This document shows positions 42,937 to 51,763 of a stretch of DNA of 64,000 bases, piece by piece. The notes under the pieces were generated by a model. The model was not told where the DNA came from. It did no database searches and worked only from the letters and a program-made list of their open reading frames with translations. A program made the position numbers and the translations under genes. The stretch spans positions 372,001-436,000 of the forward strand of contig CAVXHQ010000005.1 in the NCBI GenBank assembly GCA_963761735.1, given 5' to 3'. Positions within the stretch are counted from its first letter, which is position 1; each line of letters opens with the position of its first letter. Source of the DNA: CAVXHQ01 sp963761735. GTDB lineage: Bacteria > Pseudomonadota > Alphaproteobacteria > Rhodobacterales > Rhodobacteraceae.

Positions 42937-44006
42937 CGCGCATGATCCTGTCGCGTTCATCCTTGCCCGCAGATCCCATCGGCGCGTCGGCCGGCGGCTT
43001 GCGCGCGCCGACGCGGGCATAGGCCTCTTCGGGAATCGCGCGGATGTCCTTGTAGACGGTCCAGGTGCAGCGGCTGTCGCCCGTCAGCGGTGCCCTGGGC
43101 GGGTCGGTTACGCGCACCGGATAGCCGAAAGCGGCGATGGGCAGGTTTTCGTGCAGTATGCAGCAATGCGCGCAATAGGCGCAGATACCGGTCTCGTTCC
43201 ATGTAAAATCGTGCGCCTCGCGCAACTCTGGCCAGCCGATATCGCGCAGCGGCGGCAGGCCGTCGCGCGCTTCGCCCTGCATCGAGCGCCCGCCAGAGCC
43301 GCAGGGCGCAAAAGCGATGGTCACTTTCTCGTCGTCCTCGGTGAAATCGACGGTACCGTCGCGCCCGGGTCCGCTCAGGTGCCCGTGCATTCCTTCGAAG
43401 CCAAGGTAGGTCAGCAGCCAGGATGCCTCGTTCCAGTCGATCTTCGACACGTCGAACCGCCGATAGCGTTTGGCGAACCATGACCCGATCACCCAGCCCT
43501 CGTACATTTCGCGCAGGGCGGCCTCGCCGTGGCGACGGATGAGAAGGTCGAACAGGCCCGAGAAGCTGATCCACCTCGCCGTCGTGCAGGTCGCGCCACA
43601 GATCTACGGCGGCGACAAGGGCGGCAGGGCGGTCGTCCGTTCCGTCCGCCGTGATCCGGGCGACGGCGGCGGCCACATCTTTCCAGACCGCATCCCGGGG
43701 GCGCAGGACGTTTCTATGCCAGGGCAAGAGTTCTTGTCTGATGGCATCATGCGCGGCCGTCACCTCGGCCCGCGGCATGCCCTTGTCGGCGAGACATTCG
43801 AGCGTATCGGGAAACCACATCGAATAGATGCCGAAGACCGTATGCATCTCGTCGCGCATGAAATCGGCAAGCGCGCGCGCGGTCCGCAGGTTGTCCTCCG
43901 CCAGCGCCCGTTCCACGAGGCGGGGGGTGCCTTCGGCCAGTGCCTCCCAGCCGCCCGTGCGGATCAGCCGGCCCAGCGTGGCGTTGTGTTCCAGCGGGAC
44001 GCCCAT
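42929..44006 (-). pseudogene. Unknown Cys-rich protein of the sugar cluster, frameshifted
   Basis: The first 150 codons from the ATG at 44006 read HNATLGRLIRTGGWEALAEG and ADFMRDEMHTVFGIYSMWFP. At about 43564 the frame is lost; adding two bases (GAGAAGCTGATCC to GAGAAGAGCTGATCC on the plus strand) gives VDQLFSGLFDLLIRRHGEAALREMYEGWVIG and joins the second part. That part contains HDFTWNETGICAYCAHCCILHENLPI, with four clustered Cys, and a RCTWTVYKD segment that could be a metal or iron-sulfur site. I do not recognise the family. It sits between a mutarotase and an isomerase-like gene, so a sugar-related role is likely. Confidence 0.65.
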
Positions 44007-44010
44007 CGCC

Positions 44011-44325
44011 CTAGTCCATCCGCCATTGCAGCGGCAGCAGATACGGAAACCCCGTCGCCGGATCGGCCTCGACCTTCATGATCCCGGCCATGTGCGCGCC
44101 CCAGCGACGGTTCGCGTCGCTCTTGCCCAGGGCCTCGATGGCGGCGGGCAGGTCGTCGCATTCGAAATAGCCGAACAATGTCAGGCCGTGGCGGAAGATG
44201 TTGTAATTTCGCAGACCGGCTGCCGAAATATCCTCGACCAGATCCGGCCAGATTTCATCGTGGCGCTTCTTGTATTCATCCTCGTATCCGGGCCGGACCT
44301 CCAGAACCCAAGCGAAATGTCCCAT
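44011..44325 (-). CDS. rhaM: L-rhamnose/L-fucose-type mutarotase
   Basis: A 104-residue protein of the RhaM family: HFAWVLEVRPGYEDEYKKRHDEIWPDL with the catalytic His, GLRNYNIFRHGLTLFGYFECDD, and the ending ANRRWGAHMAGIMKV. It interconverts alpha and beta anomers of a deoxy sugar, feeding a C1 dehydrogenase. The start at 44325 follows a GGAAAGAC ribosome site. It is the best single clue that this cluster handles L-rhamnose, L-fucose or a similar sugar. Confidence 0.9.
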   Translation of the reverse strand: MGHFAWVLEVRPGYEDEYKKRHDEIWPDLVEDISAAGLRNYNIFRHGLTLFGYFECDDLPAAIEALGKSDANRRWGAHMAGIMKVEADPATGFPYLLPLQWRMD

Positions 44326-44345
44326 GTCTTTCCTCCCGATGTGAA

Positions 44346-45158
44346 TCAGCTGGCCCAGGTGCGAAAACAGTCGCGCATCTTGACGGTTTCGCTCAGTACG
44401 TCGTCGAAGAGCGTGTTCATGTAGGCCTGATGGACATATTCGATCGACATCCAGCCATCGTAGCCCGTGTCGCGCAGCGCGCCGAAAAGACCGGGGAAGT
44501 TGATTGTCCCGTCCTCCAGCTTCGTCTGCAGCGCCCCCGGCTTTGCCTGTCGCAGGTGGACGTGGGCCGCGTGGGGGCACAGCGTCTCGATCTCTTCCTG
44601 GCGAAAACCCATCGCAACGTAGTGCGCCGGATCGAGCGTGATCTTCAGCCCCGGGACCCGGTTCACGATCTCGTGGGTCATGTCGACGGATTCCAGCAGG
44701 CCGTGCACATGCGGCTCGATGGTCAGGCCGATGCCTGCGTCCTGTCCCGCAGCGACGAGAGGCCTGAGGTTCTCGACCGATTGCTCAAACGCCGCCGCGC
44801 GTCCTTGACCGGGATTGATCATACCGGGCAACACAAAGATCGTCGGTGCCCCTGCGGCCTTTGCAAAGGCGAGTGCGGCCTTGGCGTCTTTCAGGGTATC
44901 GGGATCGGAGGGCAGCGCGAGATTGCGCCCTGTCAGGCCGTCTCCGAACAGGTGATAATAGTGCGACACCGCAACGGGCAGGCTGGCGCGTACTTGCTCG
45001 CCATAGCCCTGCGGGTCCGACAGGACGCGGGCCTTGTCGAGGGCCGAGGCATAGAACAGGCCGACGTCGATGCCGGAAATGCCCAGCACCCCGGCAAGCC
45101 CCGCTGACTCCTCGAGCGTCAGATGCGGAAAGGACCACGACGACAGACAGAGTTTCAT
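44346..45158 (-). CDS. Sugar phosphate isomerase/epimerase (xylose isomerase-like TIM barrel)
   Basis: A 270-residue AP-endonuclease-2-family barrel. It has LCLSSWSFPHLTLEE at the start, the metal ligands in LTIEPHVHGL (Glu) and ITLDPAHYVAMG (Asp, His), VHLRQAKPG (His) and a final Glu in WMSIEYVHQ. Such enzymes epimerise or isomerise keto sugars. It is located between the ABC ATPase and mutarotase genes on the same strand. Exact substrate unknown. Confidence 0.85.
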   Translation of the reverse strand: MKLCLSSWSFPHLTLEESAGLAGVLGISGIDVGLFYASALDKARVLSDPQGYGEQVRASLPVAVSHYYHLFGDGLTGRNLALPSDPDTLKDAKAALAFAKAAGAPTIFVLPGMINPGQGRAAAFEQSVENLRPLVAAGQDAGIGLTIEPHVHGLLESVDMTHEIVNRVPGLKITLDPAHYVAMGFRQEEIETLCPHAAHVHLRQAKPGALQTKLEDGTINFPGLFGALRDTGYDGWMSIEYVHQAYMNTLFDDVLSETVKMRDCFRTWAS

Positions 45159-45204
45159 TTTCTTCTCCCGGTTTCAGGCGAGCGGACCTGCAGGGTCCGC
45201 AGCA

Positions 45205-46701
45205 TCACGCCGCAACGCTGCGCGTGGCGGTCTCCATAAGGGTGGTGGCATCGGTGGGCGCGTCGAAGGCAACAGCGACGCGACCGTCGATCAGGATGCT
45301 GGAGGTGTCGGCCAGCCCGCCGATCTCCTCGGCATCGGAAGAGATCAGGACGATGGCGAGCCCCGCATCCGACAGCCGCCGCAGGTGCATGTAGATGTCC
45401 TTGCGCGCGCCCAGATCGACGCCCCGCGTCGGCTCCTCGAGGATCAGCAGGCGCACGTCGTCGACAAGCCAGCGCCCGATGCAGATCTTTTGCTGATTGC
45501 CGCCCGACAGACCGCCGATCTTTTGCTCTGCGCCATCCGTCCGGACGCCGAGTGCATCGATCCATTTGCGCGCGAAATCCGTCTGCGACGGCACGGACAT
45601 CGCGACACCCGAGGTATGACGTCCCAGGAAGGGCAGGGTCACGTTGTCGCGCACGGTCATGTCCGGCACGATCCCTTCCGACTTGCGCTCGCCCGAGACG
45701 AAGCCCACGCCCGCGGCGATGGCCTCGGGAACGGAACGCGGCGCGAAGGGCTTGCCGAACAGGGTCAGGTTGCCCGCGGCAGGGGTGTGGATGCCGAACA
45801 GCACCTTGCCCAGATCCTCGATCCCCGAGCCGATGAGGCCGAAGATGCCGTGGATCTCGCCCTTGCGCACACCAAATCTCACGTCTGCGATGCGGGGCGG
45901 CGCGCTCAGACCGTCGGCGGCAAAGACCACGTCGCCGATGGACGCCGCAGGGGCCGGAAACAGATCGCTCAACTCGCGGCCGAGCATTGCGGTCAGCACG
46001 TCGTGATGCGAACTGGAAGCGGCGTCGAAACTGCCCGCATTGCGGCCGTCGCGCAGCACCTCGATCCGGTCGCAGATCTCGAACACCTGATCGAGGAAAT
46101 GCGAGATGAAGACGATCGACACGCCGCGCGATTTCAGCCGTCGCATGATCGTGAACAGCCGCTCGCATTCGGGCGCAGACAGCGACGCCGTGGGTTCGTC
46201 CATCACCAGCAGGCGCGCATCCCCCGCGAGGGCGCGGGCGATCTCGACCAGCCGCTGTTCTGAAATGGAAAACCGGGACAGCGGGGCCGTCACGTCCATG
46301 CCGCCAATGCCGAGGTCGTCGAGGATTTCGGTGGCGCGGGACCGTAGCTGCGCCTTGCGGACGCGGGCAAACGGGCCGCTCCCGCTCACCGGCAAAGCGC
46401 CGAGAAAGATGTTCTCGGCGACGCTGAGGTCGGGCAGCACCTGTAATTCCTGCGGCACGAGACGGATGCCGTGGGCCATTGCGTCGGTCGGTTCGCGGAT
46501 ATCCACAGTTGTTCCATCGATCCCGATCTTGCCGGCATCCTTGCTGTAGATGCCTGTCATGATCTTCATCAGGGTCGATTTGCCGGCACCGTTGGCGCCG
46601 AGCAAAGCGACAATCTCGCCCTGATCCACGTCGAGGTGCACATCGTCGAGCACGACGTTTGCCCCAAAGGTCTTGGTCACTCCGCTCATCGACATCGACA
46701 T
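45205..46701 (-). CDS. Sugar ABC transporter ATPase (RbsA/XylG type, two-domain)
   Basis: A 498-residue tandem ATPase. Domain one has Walker A GANGAGKST, signature-region FSISEQRLVEIARAL and Walker B LLVMDEPTASL. Domain two has the usual degenerate P-loop (GLIGSGIEDLGKV), a full LSGGNQQK signature and LLILEEPTRGVD. The ATG at 46701 is preferred over a GTG nine bases upstream because AAGGGA stands nine bases before it. It powers uptake with the permease encoded divergently at 49788-50777 and the binding proteins of the cluster. Confidence 0.93.
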   Translation of the reverse strand: MSMSMSGVTKTFGANVVLDDVHLDVDQGEIVALLGANGAGKSTLMKIMTGIYSKDAGKIGIDGTTVDIREPTDAMAHGIRLVPQELQVLPDLSVAENIFLGALPVSGSGPFARVRKAQLRSRATEILDDLGIGGMDVTAPLSRFSISEQRLVEIARALAGDARLLVMDEPTASLSAPECERLFTIMRRLKSRGVSIVFISHFLDQVFEICDRIEVLRDGRNAGSFDAASSSHHDVLTAMLGRELSDLFPAPAASIGDVVFAADGLSAPPRIADVRFGVRKGEIHGIFGLIGSGIEDLGKVLFGIHTPAAGNLTLFGKPFAPRSVPEAIAAGVGFVSGERKSEGIVPDMTVRDNVTLPFLGRHTSGVAMSVPSQTDFARKWIDALGVRTDGAEQKIGGLSGGNQQKICIGRWLVDDVRLLILEEPTRGVDLGARKDIYMHLRRLSDAGLAIVLISSDAEEIGGLADTSSILIDGRVAVAFDAPTDATTLMETATRSVAA

Positions 46702-46765
46702 GATCGGCACTCCCTTGGGTGTGGTGCGACCGGCCCCGCGATGGGGCCGATCGACAGGATCCGGA

Positions 46766-47921
46766 TTATTCGCCCTGGATCAGAGCCTGATAGTCGGCGA
46801 GTTCCGGGTTCTGGCGCTGTTCCTCGACGTGTGCGGCAAAAGCATCGGCGTCGAAGGCGAACGCGATCTCGTCGCCGTCCGCGCAGGGCACGTCGGGGTA
46901 GAAATCGCAGACCGTGCCGGACGTCACCATTTCGTGCGTCACCAGCAGGGCAGGCGGCGTGTCCATGCCCGCCAGTTCCATCAGTGCAAGCGGGACGAGA
47001 TAGTTGCCGTAGTTTTCGGGAAAATAGCCGACCGAGGCGAGGAACGCGGGCGATGCGGCCATGGATGCGCCTTCGTCGGCGCCCATGCCCACGAAGATCG
47101 CGTCATCGATGCGGCCTGCCTGTTCGACCGCGCGCAACATGCCCAGGATCGACTGGTCGTTGATCGCGACACCCATGATCGGCACGTCGGCGGGGATCCG
47201 TCCGATGGCGTCGCTCATGATGCGGAAACCCTCTTCGAGAGTGCCCTTGGTGTCGATGCGGACGATCTGGTCTTCGGGAAAGTCGGGATATTCCGACAGA
47301 AACCCGGCGACCTGACCTTCGGTCCGCATGAACGGGATCGCACCCGATTGCGGCAATTCACCGACGACGAGATAGCCCGAGGCAACCTCTTCGTCGCTCC
47401 ACCGCGCGGCAGCGGCCTGACCCAGATACTGTCCGCCCATGAAACCCGACCGCGAGTTGTTGGCGCCCATGAACGTCGCGCCGGGCATCGGTATGTCGAT
47501 GGCAGTGACGGGAATGCCTTCGGCGTCCAGCTTTTGCATGATGACCGGCCCAAAGTTGGCGTCGGTCTGGAATTCGATGACGTAATCGACCTCGCGCCGC
47601 AGATAGCTTCTCGGCGTTGGCCAGCGCCGTCGCACCGTCATAGGCGTTGTCGGTCACGAGGACCTCGATCCCCGCCGCCTCGGCGTTGGCAAGAATGCCG
47701 TTTTCGACCAGCAGAAAGAACGGTGCATCGCGGCCGAGATTTGCATAGCCGAACACATAGCCTTCGCCGTTCCGGGGTGGCGTATTCGCCTGGGCCGCAG
47801 CGACGAGATCCGCATAGTCTTCGGCGCTCGGCATCTGGCCCTGCAGTTCGTCCGGCTCGATGGCGAGGGCGCTCGTGGCCAACAGGCTGGCCGCGATGGA
47901 AAGTGTAAATCTTGCTGTCAT
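46766..47921 (-). pseudogene. Sugar ABC transporter periplasmic binding protein (first copy), frameshifted
   Basis: From the ATG at 47921 it has a signal peptide (MTARFTLSIAASLLATSALA) and the type I binding fold (YVFGYANLGRDAPFFLLVENG). At about 47607 the frame breaks after ANAEK. Restoring two bases (GAAGCTAT to GAAGAGCTAT) gives SYLRREVDYVIEFQTD and joins a normal remainder: GVAINDQSILGMLRA, AIFVGMGADEG and LVTHEMVTSGTVCDFYPDVPCAD. As written only about 105 residues plus a false tail would be made. The paralogue at 38760-39956 may cover for it. Confidence 0.85.
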
Positions 47922-47970
47922 TTTGTAGTTCCTCCCTTTGGTGGTCCGTAAATGATCCGGGCGTCGCCGT

Positions 47971-48942
47971 TCAGCGGTGCGATCCCGGCACCGGTTTGCG
48001 CAGAGCGCGACCGGCAAGGTGATTGGCGATGTCGTCGGCGACGAGACCCTGAAGGCGTCCGATGGCCGCCTCGGAATACCAGGCGGCGTGCGGCGACAGC
48101 AGCAGGCCGGGCGCGGTGCGCAGCGGCGATGTGCCGGGCAGCGGCTCTGTCTCGAATACGTCGAGGGCGGCGCCCGCGATCTGTCCGTCGGTCAGGGCTG
48201 CGGCCAACGCGATCTCGTCGATCAGCGCACCGCGCGATGTATTCACGAGGACGGCGGTGTCTTTCATCGTCGCCAGCAGGGCCGCGTTCACGAACTGCCG
48301 CGTCTCCTGCGTCGTCGGCGCATGCAGCGAAATTGCGTCGGCGCTGCGGAACAGGTTTTCGGGGGTCATCTTGCGCAGTCCGAGCGCCCGGGCTTCGTTT
48401 TCGTCGAGAGCCGGATCGGCCACCGCGAACCTGAACCCGAAAGCCTTCAGGCGGTCGTGGACGTTTCGCCCGATCTGACCGAAGCCGAAGAATCCGATGA
48501 GCGTGTCGGCAAACGGCTTCATCGGTTTTGCAACGGCCACGGCCTTCCAGTCGCCCGCTTTCACCGAGGCATCGAGAGGCGCCAACTTGCGCAACAGCGC
48601 CAGCACCATCGCGCAGGTGTGCTCGGCGACCTCGTCGGGACAATAGTCCGGGACATATCCGACCGGAAAACCACGGTCTTTGGCGGCGGCGACGTCGATG
48701 TTGTCATAGCCGATACCGTAGCGGATCAATGCCGCACGGTCGGCCATCTGCGCAATCGCGGCGGCGTCCGCGGTCGCGAACTGCACGACCGCGACGCTGG
48801 CACCCCTGACCGCCTCGGCGACGTCGGCGGCGGTTTTGCACTGGCAGGCGACGAATTCGGCGCCTGCATTCTCGGCTGCGGCTTTTTCCCTGTCGAGATC
48901 GGGAAAGGTATAGTCGGTGACGACGACACGCGGCGTGCTCAT
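47971..48942 (-). CDS. D-isomer-specific 2-hydroxyacid dehydrogenase
   Basis: A 323-residue NAD-dependent dehydrogenase. It contains RYGIGYDNIDVAAAKDRG with the substrate-side residues, the Rossmann motif GFFGFGQIGRNVHDRL, catalytic Arg in VNTSRGALIDE, Glu in DVFETEPLPG and His in LLSPHAAWYS. It starts at 48942, overlapping the regulator stop (ATGA). It probably reduces or oxidises a 2-keto/2-hydroxy acid of the pathway, for instance glyoxylate, lactate or a sugar acid. Confidence 0.9.
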   Translation of the reverse strand: MSTPRVVVTDYTFPDLDREKAAAENAGAEFVACQCKTAADVAEAVRGASVAVVQFATADAAAIAQMADRAALIRYGIGYDNIDVAAAKDRGFPVGYVPDYCPDEVAEHTCAMVLALLRKLAPLDASVKAGDWKAVAVAKPMKPFADTLIGFFGFGQIGRNVHDRLKAFGFRFAVADPALDENEARALGLRKMTPENLFRSADAISLHAPTTQETRQFVNAALLATMKDTAVLVNTSRGALIDEIALAAALTDGQIAGAALDVFETEPLPGTSPLRTAPGLLLSPHAAWYSEAAIGRLQGLVADDIANHLAGRALRKPVPGSHR

Positions 48943-49613
48943 GGATTCAGCTCCAGTTCGGAACGGGTTGTCTCGTAAACCTGGTTCATGTGCGCGACCA
49001 TTGCGGCACGGGCCCCCTCGACATCGCCGTTTTGCACGGCGTCGAGAATGGTGCGGTGATCGGTGATCGACCGAGTCGGCGCCGCCTTGGTGCTCGCGAT
49101 CAGTTTGCGGAACTCGATCCCCAGAGTGTTCAGGCTGGTCTGGGCGCGCGCCAGGAACGGGTTGTCGCCGATGACCGCCAACCGCTCGTGGAACTCGGAA
49201 TCGAGCGCCAGATACCGGGTCGCGTCCTGGCGCGCACCCTCTTGGTCGTCGATGAGATCGGCAAGATCGGACAATTCGTCCGCCGTCACGCGGGTGGCGG
49301 CCAGGGCGCAGATTTCGCCCTCGATCAGGCAGCGCGCCTGATAGAGTTTTTCGACCGAGACATCCGAAAGCGACAGGAAGAAGTTCAGCGGACCCAGCAG
49401 TTCGGTCGCGTTCAGCGCGCTGACGAAGGCACCGCCGCCGTGCCGGATCTCGATGACACCGAGCACGGACAGGGCCCGCAGCGCCTCGCGCACCGTGGGA
49501 CGGCTCACACCGAAACGTTCGGCCAGATCGCGCTCTGACGGCAGTTTGTCGCCCGCCTTGAGGCGGCCGGCGGTGACAAAGCCCAGCAGACGCTCGACCA
49601 GCATCTCGGACAT
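48939..49613 (-). CDS. FadR/GntR-family regulator of the sugar cluster
   Basis: A 224-residue regulator from the ATG at 49613. Its DNA-binding domain is AGDKLPSERDLAERFGVSRPTVREALRALSVLGVIEIRHGGG, and an FCD ligand domain follows with ALDSEFHERLAVIGDN and ITDHRTILDAV. Longer in-frame versions would begin with TTG or GTG inside the palindromes at 49695-49743 and are less likely. It is the first gene of the minus-strand cluster and divergent from the permease gene, and so probably controls both directions. A sugar acid is the expected ligand. Confidence 0.88.
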   Translation of the reverse strand: MSEMLVERLLGFVTAGRLKAGDKLPSERDLAERFGVSRPTVREALRALSVLGVIEIRHGGGAFVSALNATELLGPLNFFLSLSDVSVEKLYQARCLIEGEICALAATRVTADELSDLADLIDDQEGARQDATRYLALDSEFHERLAVIGDNPFLARAQTSLNTLGIEFRKLIASTKAAPTRSITDHRTILDAVQNGDVEGARAAMVAHMNQVYETTRSELELNP

Positions 49614-49694
49614 ACCTGTCTTGGCAAGTCGCGAAATATCGTTGTCTCCCAGAATGGCGTGTCCTCCCTGTCGGCGAGCTTCGGCGTATTGGCT

Positions 49695-49743
49695 AAGTGG
49701 TCTTACCACTTGTTGACTAGACCTCTTTGGGGTGTTAGTCAAC
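49695..49743. promoter_or_regulatory. Two palindromes: probable FadR-type operators
   Basis: AAGTGGTCTTACCACTT (49695-49711) is a perfect 6-bp inverted repeat around 5 bases and contains TGGTCTTACCA, which fits the TGGTNNNACCA pattern of FadR-group regulators. Next to it GTTGACTA (49712-49719) pairs with TAGTCAAC (49736-49743). Both lie between the regulator and the permease, about 45-90 bases from the permease start, so they may cover its promoter. Confidence 0.65.
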
Positions 49744-49787
49744 AGGTGTCGCGACGACAGGGCGACGTCAGTTCAGGGGATGGTGGA

Positions 49788-50777
49788 ATGGCGGATACGA
49801 CGGTTGCGAAGGCCGCGGGACGGTCTGGCGGATTTTCGCACTTTCTGCGACAGGACTGGGCGGGCGTCGCGGTGCTTGCGGTGTTCTATCTGCTGATCTT
49901 CGTGGCCTTCAGTCTTCTGTCGCCGTATTTTCTGCAAACCCGGAACCTGATGTCGATCGGTTCGAACATGTCGGTGATCGGGCTGATGGCCATCGCGGGA
50001 ACGCCGCTGATCGTCGCCGGAGGCCTTGATCTGTCCGTTGCGGCCATTGCCGGTCTGTCGGGCGTCATGGTCTCGCTTTTGAACGCGATGGGCGTGAACA
50101 TCTGGCTCGCCTGCCTCGTCGCGATGTCCATTGCCGGCTGCCTCGGCGGGTTCAACGGCCTGCTGACGACGCGCCTGCGCCTCAACCCTCTGATTGTCAC
50201 CCTCGGCACGATGAGCATCTATGGCGGTGCCGCACTGGTCCTGACCGGCGGGCTGAGCAAGCCGCTGCTTCTGGGGTCATTCAACTGGCTCGGGTCTGGC
50301 CGGGTGCTCGGCGTGCCGGTTCCACTCATCATCATGCTGGCGCTGGGCGTCGCGGTCTGGTGGGTGATGACGCGGACCAGGTTCGGCCGCGAGATCTATG
50401 CCACCGGCGGCAACCCCGACGCGAGCCGGATCATGGGCATCCGCACCGACCGGGTGCAGGTGGTTCTCTACGTCTTTTCGGGCGTCATCGGCGCTGTCGC
50501 GGGCATCATCCTGGCCGCGATGCTGGGCGCAGCCGCCCCGAACGCCGCCGCATCGAATTTGCTGACGGTCATCGCCGCGATCATTCTCGGCGGCACCAGC
50601 CTTTATGGAGGCAGGGGGTCCGTCTGGGGAACCGTGCTGGCGGTGTTGATCCTTGGCACCCTGAACAACGGGCTGACACTCATGGATGTATCGAGCTTCT
50701 GGCAGGAAATCACGCGCGGCATCGTCCTTATCGCCGCCGTGGCCTTCGATCAGATCAGGGTCCGTTCCGGGGTCTGA
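49788..50777 (+). CDS. Sugar ABC transporter permease (RbsC type)
   Basis: A 329-residue inner-membrane protein with about ten hydrophobic segments. It has the RbsC-family motifs AGTPLIVAGGLDLSVAAIAGLSG, NPLIVTLGTMSIYGGAALVLTGG, GREIYATGGNPDASRIMGIRTDRVQ and IILGGTSLYGGRGSVWGTVLA. It is the only gene of the transporter on the plus strand and is divergent from the rest of the cluster. The ATG at 49788 is preferred over an earlier in-frame start that would lie inside the operator region. It pairs with the ATPase at 45205-46701. Confidence 0.92.
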   Translation: MADTTVAKAAGRSGGFSHFLRQDWAGVAVLAVFYLLIFVAFSLLSPYFLQTRNLMSIGSNMSVIGLMAIAGTPLIVAGGLDLSVAAIAGLSGVMVSLLNAMGVNIWLACLVAMSIAGCLGGFNGLLTTRLRLNPLIVTLGTMSIYGGAALVLTGGLSKPLLLGSFNWLGSGRVLGVPVPLIIMLALGVAVWWVMTRTRFGREIYATGGNPDASRIMGIRTDRVQVVLYVFSGVIGAVAGIILAAMLGAAAPNAAASNLLTVIAAIILGGTSLYGGRGSVWGTVLAVLILGTLNNGLTLMDVSSFWQEITRGIVLIAAVAFDQIRVRSGV

Positions 50778-50986
50778 GTTTTCCGTGTGGTACGGGGCGA
50801 TGGCCTGCATGTCCGGAGAACTGAAAATCATCGACGGTGCAGGAATGCCGATGCGTGACGGCACCGCTTTAATGGCCGACTTTAATGGCGGACGTCCGGA
50901 TTCCTGCTGACCCGCCCCCCTGAAATCCCGCATTTTTGACGTAGTATCTGCCCCACCCGCAAAGGAGCAGACAGACGGGACAGGGC

Positions 50987-51131
50987 CGCTTCATCGGGGC
51001 GCAGACGATCGGGATGATACAACAGCAGGACGCCGGCATTCCAACGGCCGGGCTATGCCGACGGCATGGGCTCGGTTCTGCGAGGTTCTGCAAACTCAAG
51101 GCCTGATATGGCGGCGTCGACGTGTCTGACC
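50987..51131 (+). pseudogene. IS3-family orfA remnant
   Basis: About 48 codons read RFIGAQTIGMIQQQDAGI and LCRRHGLGS, then, after a shift, FCKLKA-stop-YGGVDVSD. This is the helix-turn-helix protein OrfA of IS3 elements (normally RF.EEQIIGML...GASVADLCRKHG...TFYKWKAKYGGMDVS). There is a frameshift, an in-frame stop and no orfB. The adjacent intergenic DNA has no other recognised feature. Confidence 0.6.
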
Positions 51132-51294
51132 CGACCGGGCAACGGTTCTGCATGGGATTACTGCCCATTGACCGGATCGCTGTCTGGCAGGCGCGCCGCG
51201 CAGGGTGGTGTCGTCGATCGTGACGTCAGATCCGAGGGAAAACCGGCCTTCGATCCGAGTTAGGTCTTGCAAACGTCTCTATGACATCCATATA

Positions 51295-51310
51295 CCATCC
51301 ACATGGATGG
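51295..51310. promoter_or_regulatory. Palindrome, candidate CopG operator
   Basis: CCATCCACATGGATGG is an inverted repeat of seven bases around CA. It lies directly upstream of the ribosome site of the CopG-type regulator, preceded by a related CATCCATAT word. Ribbon-helix-helix proteins usually bind such short repeats and often repress their own operon. Confidence 0.5.
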
Positions 51311-51320
51311 AGAAGTCATC

Positions 51321-51737
51321 ATGAGTAACGTCAGACAACTGCGCGAAAAGACACCGGACAGCGAAAAGATCACCATCAACCTTGGCTATGTCGACCTCGG
51401 TCGCATCGACCTGCTGGTACAGGAAGGGTTCTTCTCGAACCGCAGCGATTTCATCCGTACCGCGATCCGCAATCAGCTTGGGGGCCATGAAGAGGCTGTC
51501 GCAAGTTCGATCGAGCGGCATACCATGGAGCTGGGATTGCGCGATTACAGTCGTGCCGACCTTGAGGCGCTGCGCCGCGCCGGCGAGATCCTGCACGTCA
51601 AGGTCGTGGGCCTTGCGCGTATCGCCACCGACGTGACGCCTGATCTGGCGCTCGCGACGATCGGCTCGATCACGGTGCTGGGCGCGTTGCAGGCCGGCGC
51701 CGACATCAAAAAGGCGCTCGCCGACCGCATCAGATAA
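51321..51737 (+). CDS. CopG-family (ribbon-helix-helix) regulator
   Basis: A 138-residue protein with an N-terminal ribbon-helix-helix: KITINLGYVDLGRIDLLVQEGFFSNRSDFIRTAIRNQL. A C-terminal part of unknown function has HVKVVGLARIATDVTPDLALATIGSI. The ATG at 51321 is chosen over one six codons earlier because the earlier one lies in the palindrome. The gene is followed after 26 bases by the esterase gene on the same strand. It probably controls this small operon; no toxin-like partner is present. Confidence 0.83.
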   Translation: MSNVRQLREKTPDSEKITINLGYVDLGRIDLLVQEGFFSNRSDFIRTAIRNQLGGHEEAVASSIERHTMELGLRDYSRADLEALRRAGEILHVKVVGLARIATDVTPDLALATIGSITVLGALQAGADIKKALADRIR

Positions 51738-51763
51738 CCTGACCCTCCTTCGAAGGAAACGAC

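Noticed and set aside
44346..45400. A systematic loss of every AAGAGC site in the sequence
   Set aside because: Intact GAAGAGC (near 44406) and GCTCTTC (near 35350 and 1512) exist, so the motif is not always affected; only a weaker, context-dependent effect is possible.
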